A DNA stretch of 64,000 nucleotides, taken from NCBI GenBank assembly GCA_023105745.1, contig JALGQZ010000011.1:44112698-44176697 (forward strand), read 5' to 3'. This DNA comes from Austropuccinia psidii. Lineage: Eukaryota > Basidiomycota > Pucciniomycetes > Pucciniales > Sphaerophragmiaceae. The notes under the pieces were generated by a model that had not been told where the DNA came from, did no database searches, and saw only the letters and a list, made by a program, of their open reading frames with translations. The position numbers were made by a program, and so were the translations under genes. Shown one piece after another: positions 33,666 through 45,122 of this stretch (its first letter is position 1; each line of letters starts with the position of its first letter).

Positions 33666-36621
33666 TCAAACAAGAAATTCGATGAATAAAAAACATTTGT
33701 ATAAATCTATTTCCATATTCATCAAGCTTTTGGTATTAAGTAGAGGAGCTGCAACAGATGATGTTGGATGCAAAAGATATGTAGGTTTACTTTGTCCAAG
33801 CGACCAGGCAGGTAGTGTGCGGTATGCAATTGGTTTCAATTGGGAATCTACAAGAATATACTCATGCCCACTCAAGGTTGCTTGAAAAACATTCAATCGC
33901 TTCCAAATTTCACTCACCCGAAAATCTGACTCAACTTCTTTGGCGCAAACAACTTTGATTATGGTGAAGTCAACATCTCCACAGAGCTGAATTGTTTGAG
34001 CAACACAACCGTAAGCTTTATTTTCTTTCCTCCTATATTCAATCATGTTGTTGGGTTTGTTTTTTGATATATTTGTACCTCTAATATCCAATGATTTGAT
34101 TTCAGTGACTTCATTAAATAAAACTTTTGCATTTTCAGGATGAGGAAAGTAATAATAAGGTCTTAAATCAGGAACTGTCTTCTGCAAAAATACAAGTATT
34201 TCATTTTAAGCCTTATCATAAATGATTATTGTTTTTTTGACCTCAGCTTTCTTGTTTTCATCCAAAAAATTCAGGTCATTCTGTATTTATAATTTTTGAA
34301 GCCAACAAAAGCAATTCATAATTGAAACCCCAACATGTCCTATTGAACAAAAATCATCTTCAATCACCACCATTTCTTCAAATGAATTTACCATCTTTTA
34401 CTTACTTGATGTCAGATTGGATTTAAATTTTTGCAAGAGCCCAACTAGTCGTTCTCCAGGGAACTCTGAAACCCCAGTGATAGGACCCCACCATTTCAAT
34501 TGTTCTGGTATGTGTAGTGAGTAATGGTGGTTCGGTAGGGTCCTCATGTTTGGGAATACCTTTCTAGATGTCACCATGTAGTTCAAATATTCCTCTTCAA
34601 ACGTTTTGCAATCACCTTCTTTCACGACTCTTGAGCTGACAATTCTTGTACATTGAACCAGTGAGCATAGGTTGTCAATTACATCATGATACTTTTCCAG
34701 ATCTTCTTCAAATGAATCCCATCTGAGCAAGCTATCAACAAATGACAAAGGCAAGTGAATGGCAAATAGAGAGTGCCATTCACTTGCCTTCAGCTTCCCA
34801 TTCTGATTTGTACCTAATCCTTTTGGCATTGGAGTAAGTTGACTTGGAGCCACAACCTCCATTATTGATGAAATTAGTTTATTTTTTGTTTCATTGCTTA
34901 ATATCCCTCTTGTTGAAATTACTGTTTTATCACTTTCTGTTTCTTTTGATGCATCACTTGTTTCTGTGTCTGTTAATCCTTTCAGCAGATTTTCTTGAAG
35001 TCCATTTATTCCCCACCGAAATTGGAAATGGTGTCGCAATACACCTTTATACCAATTGTGAAGAATTCCAAGCACTACGCACTTTACAGGATCCCAGTAT
35101 GGAAGCCAATTAAGTTCTGACCATCTCACACCCATTTTCCTAACAAGGAGTTTTTGTTGAGTTTTTTGTTGTTCATCATGCCATCTCATCGCAAGTGCTT
35201 CTGTTGAGTTTTCATTTCGTGGCTTTCTAATTTCCATCTTTGCAATGTCAGCCTTAATTACTTCACACCAAGAGCAAAATTTGTGTCCGGAGTGTGATGT
35301 AAATCCAGCAACCTTGTGTGTTGCAATAACGTCACCAAGTAAGGCTTGCAGTTTCACTCTTACATTTTGCCCCTCAGGCTCCTGATAGGTTTGAATTCTT
35401 ATTGTTTTGTTCAGTTCAATTAGCTTGTTTACTAATGGTTTCAAAACATTATTCATGGTGACCATGCTTGGTTGGTTTGGAGCTGGAATGATTCCTGCTA
35501 GATAGGTATACTGAGGTTTGTATCGCATTGATGGCGGCAAGTTGAGACAGGTGAGGGCCAGCACTCCTAAAGATACCTGTTTCCCAGAACACTTGTTTCC
35601 AAGCGGATTAAACAAATTGACAAATAAGGTGAAGGCCAAGTCAAGGTGTGGATATTGTTTTTGCAAATTATTTTGAATATCTGACTGAAAATTGGCCCAA
35701 GATTTGGAGTGGCAATAATCAATGATTTTGTTTTCATTTGTGATTAAGCTTTTGCTCCACTTGTCAATCAAAGATTCAACTCCAGGGATGCATAGGAACC
35801 ATTTTAACTACTCCACAAAACTTTGGCTGACAAAAACACTTGTTGGGTTCATCATATGAGTTATTTTTCCTCGAGATTGTCGCAAGCGCTGTGGGAAAGC
35901 TCTTGGGATCCCCTCCCATATTGGAATTTTTCTTGCATCAAATAAATCAGTACTACAAATTTCTGAACAATTTGTGGACTGATAGCCACATTGGGATGGT
36001 GCCACCTCAATATCGTATAGTGAATAGCAGGAGGGGCAGCAAACATGGAATTCAAGGTTCACACAAAGTTTGAGATGCTTGTTTATTGTCCGTATGTCAT
36101 TTGAAATATTTTTTTCCATCTCAACTTGTGGTGGGAGCTGACGTGAATGCTTTATAATATATTTTAGATATTTTATTGCTTTCTGACATTTCGCCTGACT
36201 GATTCCACAAACAAGGTACAACCATGCTATAAAGAAGAAAACAAAAGCTGAATACAAGTTTTGATCAGTGTTTTCAAGAGTTCTTCACAAAATGGGAGGA
36301 AAAAATTGACTTAGTACCTTGATTAATAGGGGGTTTCTCATAGCCTACATCGTTAGAATAATCTGAATTGCTTTCACTCTCATCACTTCCAGTTGAATTC
36401 TTTGCATTTATCTCTTTTCTACTTTTTCTTTTGGAATCTTCTAGTATTAGGTGGGTCATTGATTCCTCCATCATTGTGTTTTCCATTTGAGTGTCTTTAG
36501 CCCAGTGTTTGCGACAGGTACTGGGATGCTTGTAGAGACCTTGGCACTCAACCCCAGTTTAATCAGTAAAAGAACTCTTGCTACACATTGAACAAGTGAA
36601 AAGAACTCTTTGTGGATCCAT
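33666..36621 (-). pseudogene. CACTA-1 transposase (Tnp2-type)
   Basis: Four exons on the minus strand: 36621-36318, 36226-34406, 34339-34242 and 34181-33666, with GT-AG introns of 51-91 nt. Exon 1 encodes a zinc-finger-like start (CSMC ... HPSTCRKH) and an acidic Ser-rich linker. Exon 2 holds the catalytic part: CGKQVSLGVLALTCLNLP, GHKFCSWCEV, YWDPVKCVVLGILHNWYKGV and a C-terminal HHYSLHIPEQL..GERLVGLL motif. The last exon has YRRKENKAYGCV and AYRTLPAWSLG. Nonsense codons: TAA near 36560, TAG near 35806 and TAA in the small exon 3. The product would bind the terminal repeats and cut and paste the element in the nucleus. Confidence 0.85.
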
Positions 36622-36903
36622 TTGAATTTAGAATATTTGAGTAGAGACACGAAAGATTAAAAAACAGATATCTTTACTTTGAGCGAACAAGAAGATCTGA
36701 CTATGAATTTGGCAGGAAAAAAATGAATATTTATTTCTTGTTTGTGCGTACTTCAACAATAAGGTGAAAGAATTTTCTCCGGTTTGGGTTATCTTTACTG
36801 CGTCAGTTGCTGTTTCAGCCTTTGGTTTTCCCTCTTTACTGGTTTTTGTGACAATCAAAGTGTCATTATTATAACGTTTTACAACAATTGACAAAGGATT
36901 ATG

Positions 36904-37026
36904 ATGCTTGCATACACATGCGGCAGTACTGTACTATACAGTACAGTACAGTTGTACATGTAGTCTCTACTGTACAGTACACCATGGTTTATTATAATGC
37001 TTGCATACACATGCGGCAGTACTGTA
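36904..37026. repeat. subterminal repeats of CACTA-1
   Basis: A 30-bp sequence is present in two identical copies (36904-36933 and 36997-37026), each containing CATACACATGCGGCAG and ending TACTGTA. Between them lies a run of GTAC palindromes (ACTGTACTATACAGTACAG). At the other end a related GCTGTACTGTACTTTT occurs near 30946. Subterminal arrays are the usual transposase-binding sites of CACTA elements. Confidence 0.7.
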
Positions 37027-37095
37027 GTACAGTTACACTGTATGAGTTCACAAAACCTCATGTTAGACCACCACTCATGGTTACATAAAAAAGCA

Positions 37096-37114
37096 CCCAA
37101 TTTTGCAGACAGTG
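37096..37114 (-). repeat. CACTA-1 right terminal inverted repeat
   Basis: Reversed it reads CACTGTCTGCAAAATTGGG. It is followed by TGA. Confidence 0.9.
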
Positions 37115-37283
37115 TGAGAAATGAAGGTTTTCTTTTTTTAGTCCGGAATTTTAAGTGTTTCTGTAGCACTACTTTTGTTTTCAGTTCTCTACAAATCTTA
37201 AAAAATATTGGATATATCAAATTCTATTTTTTTTTATTCTTCTGGTAAGCTTGAAGCTGATAATAATGGTATGGAATACCACA
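37115..37283 (-). repeat. H right LTR, distal part
   Basis: It aligns with 11457-11627 (shared AGGTTTTC, CTGTAGCA, AAAAAATATTGGATATAT and GGTATGGAATACCACA). It ends the H insertion; E0 resumes after it. Confidence 0.9.
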
Positions 37284-37640
37284 ATGTAGGGGCCTTAACA
37301 AAAGTAGGAAATAATGAAAGACTAAAAGTGACTAAACCAGTTAATATAGCCTGAAAAAATGGTAAATCAAGCATGGTAGGAGATTTTAGAGCGCTGAAAA
37401 CCTCCAATATCCCTGACAGATATACAATATCTAGAATCCATGTGACCTTTACACAATTCCTACAGGCTAAATATATCACAGCCATGGATGCCATTAAAGA
37501 TTTGATACAAATTGTATTAACAGAAAATGCCAAAAAGTGATAAGGATAATAGTCTATTGTGATATATATATATACCTGAGAGTTCCATTTGGTATAAGCA
37601 ATGCCCCTTTCCATTATGTGAGCCTTAGAAGTATCTTTTT
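37284..37640 (+). pseudogene. E0 reverse transcriptase fragment (right part)
   Basis: Plus-strand residues LTKVGNNERLKVTKPV, MVGDFRAL, PDRYTISR, AKYITAMDAIK and LRVPFGISNAPFHY align with the E2 RT ([36 protein letters not shown]). Stops are frequent. The reading follows directly from 8068 if H is removed. Similarity ends near 37625, before the catalytic YIDD motif. Confidence 0.85.
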
Positions 37641-38381
37641 ATACCAAAAAGACAACAAAAGTGAAAGTAAGTCACAATCAAAAATGAAAAGATAATTTTA
37701 TTTTTGAATATAAAACTAGAGTTTATAATGAAAATTTGAAAATAAATGTACATTAAAAATTAAAAAATGTGAAAATTTATTTTTACTTGAAATAATGAAG
37801 TAAAACAAATTTTTAATAAAAAGATAAAAAATAAAATGTTTTTTTTTGATGAAGGTTAATAAATATTATAATGAATTTCTTACAATTAATTAAAATATGA
37901 AAATTCATTCACCATTTGATTCCTCATGAAATATTAGGTGGGGCCACCTCTGAGTGAAAACTCTGTAACTCAACTCTAAATAAACTTCAAGTAAGTTTGT
38001 AGTATTTTATGTATGAAAATCTGAAGATAATCAAGAAATAATTGATGATTTCACCCCACAGGTGGTGTTAACCATCATTTTTGTATTAAAATTGAGGTGT
38101 TGTGTGTATATTAGAAGGTATGGGGAGCTGAAGTATTTTCAATTGAAATGTCAAAATGTGTGCATGTATCAAGGCTTCCCAGTCAGTTACTCCCTTCAGT
38201 TAGAATGAAATGAATAAATCATCAAATCACAAATGTTTTTTTTCAAGTTTATACTGAAATTATCAATAAAAATTGAATTACCAACCAATATAATCCATAC
38301 TCATTTATGCACTGGTTCAAAAATTCTCAATTTTTTCTCTTATTTCAATTTAATCTTACCTTTGACTTTTTTGACTAAATT
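37641..38381. other. very A+T-rich interval, no gene recognised
   Basis: This lies between the end of E0 RT similarity and the LTR fragment at 38382. It may be decayed E0 sequence. No motif or splice structure is visible. Confidence 0.5.
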
Positions 38382-38755
38382 TGTGAGGTGTATCTATGAA
38401 ACTGTTGATAATATTACTAGTAATCAACAGTACTATGACTGTTCTTATGAAATATAATAAAAAATTATTATGAGGAAAATTCAATAATTATTTAATTCAA
38501 TAATTATTTCTTTTACTTGTTTGAAACTACTAGTGATTGTAACAGTAAGCAGTAATTGTCTACTAGAATCAATTACAAGAAGTATTTAATAATGAAACTT
38601 CTTTTATTAAAATAATAAAATTATTTTTGTATAGAATTATCTTTTGAAAGAATAATTATAAATATAATTCTTGAAGAAAACAATTACTAGAGAAAAGATT
38701 TAAGTATTAACACAAAACACTCACTAATACTTCAAAGAACTTATTGAAGATAATA
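38382..38755 (-). repeat. E2-type LTR fragment interrupted by E3
   Basis: It begins TGTGAGGTGTATCTATGAAACTG and follows the E2 LTR (15952-16315) through ACTTATTGAAG, where the E3 LTR begins. No primer-site motif precedes it, so it looks like the 3' (left) LTR of another minus-strand element whose remainder would lie beyond E3, outside the window. Confidence 0.7.
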
Positions 38756-40160
38756 TGTCAGGCTGAGTCTATGATAAAGGTGTATAATGGTATTTACAGG
38801 CTTTAACTATGACTTTGAAATGGTGAAAATGATTCAAAAAGAGTTTGATTTATAATAATGAAAGTTTGTAATGATGATAAAAGGGCTTTACTATTGTATA
38901 ATAGTGGTGGTGAGCACTGCTGAAAGCCCTGGGTGCAGTCTTACCAGATGGGTTACTATAATAAGAGCTAAAATACTCAAGGTCAAAGTATAACCTGGCT
39001 ATTTTCCAAGAGTATAACTGGTTTTGAAATTTGTACTACATAGGAATAAAAGAGCAGGATGAGGAAACCTCTTCTGGCTGTGAAAAGGCCCCTTTTTATC
39101 CTAAAATGGGGTTAAAAGGCTTCTAGACCTTTCCAAATAGAGGAAGTGAATATTTTCCACTACCAAGTACTGGATTGTGGTTGTTACAGAGCCTTTATAG
39201 CCTTTATTGGGCGCAGATGTGGTTTTGAAACCACATCTGGCCGGTTTTCACCAATAAAGGGTGAATATTTTCATCTGGGGACCACATAGACGTATTCTGA
39301 CATGTATTACGTGTAGAATGCTGTACAGAACCTGCATGTGACCCCAGTATTGAATGAGCTATGAGGTATTGAAGTATAAACATTCTTCTTTGTCTGTTTG
39401 ACACCTCATCATCATGCTTATGGGATACCATCCCACTATAAGGCTGTATTGGCCAAACTGTGGGATTTTGACCTGTAAACAGCCATAGATTTGTTGGATT
39501 TTGAGATATCAACCTCAGAATTGGTTCAGTGTGTAGCCCTGGATGTTTTCTAAACAATGGTACATCATTTGATATGGAAAAGGTATGCCATGTCCAAGTT
39601 TTCTTATACACATTTAGGATTTATCCAAAAGCTGTATGGGGCTTGTTTGCTCCATATCTTTTGTTCTGGATGAGATATGGGGAAATGGATGGCAAAATCA
39701 GATAGCCCTGACTGTAATCTTCCCAAAAAGACCCCACTTTAGGTATCTCACACTAAAACTGTAGGAGTTAGATTAGAGGTGAATATTTTACTCACCCTTA
39801 CTTGACCTTATTTTGGTCATAACTTCTGTAATTCTGGTGCTAGCTTGGTTTGGATAGTAAAATTGAATAGCCCTGACTTAGAGCTTCATTTTGAATACTC
39901 ATTTGGTGGGGTTAAGCATCTTCCTCTGTGCTTCAGATGAGAGGTGAAAATTAAGGTTTATGCTCAGCAAAAACTTTGTTATTCTTTGTCCAATGATGAT
40001 GGGACTTGTAAATTTGGAAAGGGGTGAGTTTTTTCTTTTGTTTGATACCTTTAGAGTGGTTTTGGCTCAGCTCCATGTTTTGGTGGTATCTTGGCTATAC
40101 CATTGATTTATGGTATTTGGCTGTCATGTTTGTGCTCTGGTTTTGAGTCACAGGCTGACA
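38756..40160 (-). repeat. E3 left (3') LTR
   Basis: 1405 bp with ends TGTCAG ... CTGACA (perfect 6-bp inverted pair). It aligns with 63339-64000. It contains a perfect palindrome at 39214-39239, with 12-bp arms CAGATGTGGTTT / AAACCACATCTG around TG, which is also present in the right LTR. The 135-aa frame at 39204-39611 is not supported as a gene. Confidence 0.9.
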
Positions 40161-40180
40161 TACCCTCCTTTTAAAAAAGG
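40161..40180 (-). promoter_or_regulatory. E3 polypurine tract
   Basis: On the minus strand AAAAGGAGGGTA directly precedes the LTR start TGTCAGCC. Its place next to the pol stop matches E2. Confidence 0.65.
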
Positions 40181-40184
40181 GTCC

Positions 40185-43100
40185 TCACTGATGAGATTGT
40201 TCATACCTCCTGGAGTTCCTTAATATCCTTAGATGAAGGTTCCCATCTGGTATGGCATATTCTGCCAACCACTTGTCTTTGTCAGCTGTCTGGTTCTTGA
40301 ATCTGACTAAGTACTGTCTTTGATCCTTCCCATTAAGTCTGATCTTCCTAGCCTTGATGATTTTCTTCACAGGTCCAGGCAAATCCTCCACTTCTACTAT
40401 TTCTGGTGGGGTGGGGTTCTTCTTCCTGGAGGGGAATTTTCCCTCCACTGTCTGGAAGTATGGACTGACTAAACCCACTGCAACGACTGGGTGTTTCCTG
40501 GAAAATTCCTCTGTTAGTTTGACTTCCACTGCAATTTTCCCTATCAACTTAATGATAGTGAAGGGCGCTACAAATGAGTCTCTCATCTTCTTAGGTCCTT
40601 TGAGATTATTAAAGTTCAGTGTAGAAACTAATACTTGGTCCCCTTCCCTAGAGTCAGGTTCCATGTGTGATTTGTGCCACCTCTAATTATTATATTCTTT
40701 TGCCTCAGCTCTGCATTTGGCAGCTGTGTCACAATCCCTCTTCCACATTTCATGGAAATCTTTGGCTGTGGGGTGGATGGTCAGAAGATTTTTCTTCAAG
40801 TGATCCACAGGAAATAGGGGTATCCACCCTTTCTCTACCAGTGTGGGTGTTTTTCCTGTGGTAGAGTGCCAACTTGTATTATGAGCCAGCTGGACTTCTG
40901 GTAGAAGGGTAACCCAGTCATGGGTGTATCCTTCATGGTTGTTGTATCTCATTCCATAGGCACAGAATCTTCTAAGGATGTCCACCATTGTCTGAATCAT
41001 CCTTTCAGCTAATCCATCTGTTTGTGGATGGTAAGCTGTGGAAAATGCAAGCTTGGTGCCAAGAATGTCATGCAAGTTTGTCCAAAACTCAGATGTGAGC
41101 TTTGGGTCCCTATCACTAATAATTATTTTTGGGAGTCCACAGGTAGATATTATGTTATTCTGAAACAACATAGCAGTATCCATGGCTGTTTCCTCCTTGT
41201 GACATGGTAGGCACCTCATACTCTTGCTGAACCTATCAGCTATAATAAAGCAGGCATTGAAGTTCCCTTTGCCCCCCGGGACAAGTCCTGTGACCCAGTC
41301 CATGTTGATGGTTTCCCATGGGTGTTTGGGTTCTTCTATGTGTTGAAGTAACCCATAATTCTTCCCATGTTTCCTATTTGCCTTCCGGAATCTCTCACAA
41401 GTGTTGATGTATTCACTCAACTCTTGTTCCCATTTCGGCCACCAAGCTGTGCTTGCTACCCTTTCCTTGGTCCTGTCTTCACTCATGTGTCCCATATAGG
41501 GGCAGTCATGGCATTCTTGTAGGATCAAGGATATAGGGTCCCTGTCTATTATTGTGAGTGAACTAATGTGCGTTTCTCTATGGAAGAGCAGGCCATTTAT
41601 GAGGAAATACTTGTTTCCCTTATACTCCCTCAGCCAGGGTTCCTCTAAGTGGGATTCCAGCTATGGGCTCATGTACTTTTGTTGAAGGAGTTGCAAAAAT
41701 ATGCCACACCGTTTTTGTTTGGAATATGTCTTCATCACTTCATTGAAGAATTTATTATGCAGTTCTGAGGAGCTTATTCCCAATATGGGAGTTTCTGTTC
41801 CTTCTGAATCAGTGTTTCCACTGTCTGGGTTACCACGTTCTGGTTCCCATTCAAAAAATTTGAAGTTTTTCCTCCTATCTATTTCCATGGAATGGATAGG
41901 GATCTTGGCTGCTACTTCAGGTTCATAAGATGGATTGGTTTTGACATTATCCAGTGGCCATCTGCTGAGGCCATCCGCATTGGTATGACTTTTAACTTCT
42001 TTGTATATGATGGTGATGTTCCCTCTATACTCTTGGATGGCTATTTAACACCTTAGCATGTGTCCATTGGTAGTCTTCATGTTTATTAAAGACTTCAAGG
42101 CTGTGCAGTCTGTGTAGACTTCAAAGACTGCAACCTCCAAATAATAATGGAGTTTATCCAGAGCCCAGACTAAGCATAGACATTCAGTCTGGGTGGCCCC
42201 ATAACTGGCTTCTGAATCTTTCAGCTGCCTGGAGATGTAACATATTACTCCCTCTCTTGAATAACCATCTACAATTTGTCTCTGGTGAAGGGCTGCTCCC
42301 AAGCCTTGGCTACATGCTGCATTTAAGTATAGCTGGAATGGTAGTTCGAAGTCAGGCAAGGTGAGTTCATGTTTGATCCTCTAATATGCATCCCTTCTTT
42401 CCTCGGTAGTTTCAAAAAATACATCTTTTGAACATAACCTGTATAAACTACTAGCTATGTGGGCAAAAACTTTGATGTGGTTTCCCTAGTAGCTAACAAA
42501 CCCAACAGACTATTACCTCTCTTTGATGTTTCTTGGTACTGGTTTTTTCAGTACTTCTGCTACTTTGTTCTGGTCAATTGCCAGACAAAGACCTGAGAAT
42601 TTATGTCCTAGAGTTAGTAGCTCTTCTTGGCCAAAATTGCACTTTTTCAGTGATAATTTCAGATTTATGGGTATGTGTTGACTTAGAACTTTGTCTTTGT
42701 ATTGCATATGGTCTGCCCATGTCTGTGAGTATATAATGATGTCATCAATATATACTACCATACAGCCTTCCAATATTTATTCTTGAAATATTGTATCCAT
42801 CATCCTTTGGAAGTGAAATGGTGCATTCTTGATGCCAAATTCCATCCTGGTATACTCATATATGCCTATATGGCATATGATTCTGAGTAATTTCATGGAG
42901 TTTGTTTTAACTCAATTCTGGTGGAAACCTCTCATGCAATCCATCTTGGTTATGTATTTGGCTTTTGCCAGTTTGTCTAAGGCATGAGGTATCCTGGGTA
43001 TTGGATACCTGTCAGCTTTTGTGTAGTTATTCAGAGCTCTGAAATCTCCACACAGCCTAGACTTTCCATCATTCCAGGTGATAAGGAAAGGAGTAGTAAT

Positions 43101-43796
43101 TTACACTATCTCATTGTTTCCAATTGTTCTGATGACATCAATATCCAGGAGTTCATTGATATGTTTTTCAATTTCCTTCCTGGTTTCCAGACTTGCTGGG
43201 TAAGGAGGCCTCCTGAGCGTGGGTGTATAATGTGTTTCAACCTCCAGATATAGTTATATATCATGGCGTCTAATCTTGCCTAATGGTTCTTCACCAATGG
43301 CAAATGCTGGTCTATTCCTTCTCAGAATCTTCAGTAAGCTTAGTTTCTGTTTACTGGTGAGGGTAGTGCTAAAGTGTCCCTCTCTGAATTAATTCAGTAA
43401 TTCTTCAAGAGGGTCTTGGGCAGATATTTGGTATATATCAAGTCAAAATTTCTTTTCCTTTTTGGTACCAATGGTAATGTGCCTGTTTTTACCATTGTAA
43501 GTATCTATGCCATACATCCTCCGGTAATCTGTTCCCAGTAAGAAGCCTTGGATGTGGGCATCATCAAGCACAATAAACTCTGGGTTAAGTCTGATGTTAC
43601 ATTTACTATGGGGTATAACTATCTCTTTGATAATTGTCCCAATGGAAGTCATCTTCCCTGATGCACTCTTGAAGTTCTTTACCTTGGTGGGAAAGAGCTG
43701 GTTTGCCCAGTTTGGGAATTGGCTGTCTGGATAATTTCTGGCCACTATGGAGCAGTGTGCTCCACTGTCAATGATAAATTGATGTTGATAATCATC
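40185..43796 (-). pseudogene. E3 pol: protease, RT, RNase H, integrase, chromodomain-like tail
   Basis: Domains on the minus strand: protease FIIDSGAHCSIVARNY near 43770; RT with VVYIDDIIIYS near 42740; RNase H with [17 protein letters not shown] near 42320; integrase zinc site [10 protein letters not shown] ... [10 protein letters not shown] near 41410, where the last zinc Cys is Phe; DDE core [14 protein letters not shown] and [12 protein letters not shown]; tail RQYLVRFKN..DKWLAE near 40270. Stops and frame changes occur near 43440, 43160, 42770, 42400, 42045 and 41660, and at 40683 between integrase core and tail. The family differs from E2 in RT and protease sequence but has the same layout, including a chromodomain-like tail lacking the WKGF core of E1. 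Confidence 0.93.
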
Positions 43797-43839
43797 CACC
43801 AGGGAAAATCTTGCATCAATCGTTAGCAATTGACTTCAC
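43797..43839 (+). repeat. GT left terminal inverted repeat
   Basis: It starts CACCAGGGAAAATCTTG and ends GCAATTGACTTCAC. It pairs with 60224-60266 with seven mismatches, mostly transitions. From 43840 to 44039 are short CATCA / GTCA-rich repeats and no gene. Confidence 0.85.
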
Positions 43840-44039
43840 ATTGCACTGGGGTCAGTATAAAATATTGCTTTAGCTGCATTAGTGTCACTTTATAGTCACT
43901 GGATTTAGTGGGTCATGTCATGTCATCATCAAGACAACGTCAATCGTCACATCTGTCACATGAGAATGTCACTCAAAGCCCAAACCCATTTGAACACTAT
44001 TCGCAACATTCGGGTAATTTCACCTCATTGGCTTCTGCC

Positions 44040-44390
44040 TCCCCGACGCTTAGCATGCTTACGCGCACGCACCCCCCTCCAGATGAGACTCCAACACTGC
44101 CCCCTCATCTCTGTCCTCACCACTCCTTATGCCTTCACACCCCTTCCCCGACCATCCTTAGGCTTGTGTAGTGCCCTCCCAACATGCCTCTGACACAGCT
44201 TACCATCCTTACGCTTGCAGAGCGCCCTCCCCACTTATCATTATGCTTGTGTAGTGCCCTCCTGACATGCTCCCAACACCACTTATCCTTACACTTGTGC
44301 AGTGCCCTCCCGACATGCCTCCAACACAGCTTACCCTCCTTATGCTGGCGGAGTGCCCTCCCGGCATGCTCATAACACCACTTATCCTTA
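44040..44390. repeat. GC-richer tandem repeats in GT left arm
   Basis: Units contain CTTATCCTTACACTTGTG, AGTGCCCTCCCGACATGC and CCAACAC in four to five imperfect copies, in alternating subtypes. The 87- to 115-aa frames across it (both strands) are repeat-generated. From 44391 to 45122 I see no gene. Confidence 0.7.
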
Positions 44391-45122
44391 CCCTTCCATA
44401 TTAAATGCATAGTGTACAGTGGCTTGTTGGAGTACGGGATGAACGCAATCGCCAAAATATGCTGAGTGGCCTTCTCTGCCAACAGGACCTAAGGGGAAAT
44501 TGGTCAGTATATTCAAAATGTTGTGGTTAGGGTTTAAATCATGAGACTCACAAATTAAAACCTAATAATTGGACTATTTAAGACAAGAATTGTGTATCTT
44601 GTTTCCCCGACAAAACCATTTTATTTCATATCATTCAAATGGAACACTTTCCTTAGTCCTTACCTCATGAGCATTGAATAGTTCAAAAGTTGACTTTATT
44701 AGGTTTCTCACTAGTCAACTTTATTCAATGTCTCACAAGGAAGTGATTTCATTTGAATGAGATGAAATAATTTGCAACAAATCGCCTCCTTCAATTTCCC
44801 GACAGATTATATTTTGCAAATGCAATAAAATTTCAATAGAAGGTTCCAAGTCTGTTGATGCACAGGTTTATTTTGGTCAGCTTGTGGTTCTAAAATTTCT
44901 TTTTTCTAGAATATTCAATAACTCTTAGACTGCTTTAAATTGATATTTAACTTCTTCCAAACTCACCAAAATTCTCCAATATTACCTTGAAAAGAATCAA
45001 TTATTTTAAACTTATTTTACTTCCACCTTTTTTCTTCAATTTGGATCTTTTTATTCAAAAGTTTTCAAACAAGTTATCAATTAACTCGTCACCATCTATT
45101 TGCTAAATAAACTACCTCCGCT

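Larger units (their letters stand above)
30805..37114. mobile_element. complete two-gene CACTA/EnSpm transposon (CACTA-1)
   Basis: The 19-bp terminal inverted repeats are CACTGTATGCAAAATGAGG and, reversed, CACTGTCTGCAAAATTGGG (16 of 19). The target duplication TGA is perfect (30802-30804 and 37115-37117). It carries two convergent spliced genes: an accessory protein on plus (31433-33301) and a Tnp2-type transposase on minus (33666-36621). Removing it restores the H LTR, giving CTTGTCAAC-TGA-GAAATGAAGG, which matches the left LTR. Each gene has only two or three in-frame stops, so this insertion is younger than H. 30824-31432 holds no gene apart from chance frames. Confidence 0.95.
8069..37283 (-). 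mobile_element. gypsy-like element H, inserted in E0, itself invaded four times
   Basis: Boundaries come from matching ends. Both LTR copies read TGTGGTA-like at the plus-left edge and TACCACA at the plus-right edge, a 7-bp inverted pair. The flanks carry a 4-bp target duplication, ACGT (8065-8068) and ATGT (37284-37287). Removing H with one copy gives DVGALTKVGNN across the junction, restoring the E0 reading frame. Order along the minus strand: 5' LTR, PBS, gag, protease, unknown ORF, repeats, integrase tail, polypurine tract, 3' LTR. RT, RNase H and the integrase core are absent. Insertions: E2, a CACTA transposon, a MITE and a 1.7-kb CAC-ended element. Confidence 0.85.

Noticed and set aside
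39204..39611. 135-aa minus-strand frame in E3 LTR
   Set aside because: It is inside an LTR and the matching region of the right LTR has indels that break the frame.
38382..40160. A single 1.8-kb LTR for E3 starting at 38382
   Set aside because: The right LTR of E3 starts at the TGTCAGGCTGAG equivalent of 38756, while 38382-38755 matches the E2 LTR, so these are two elements.
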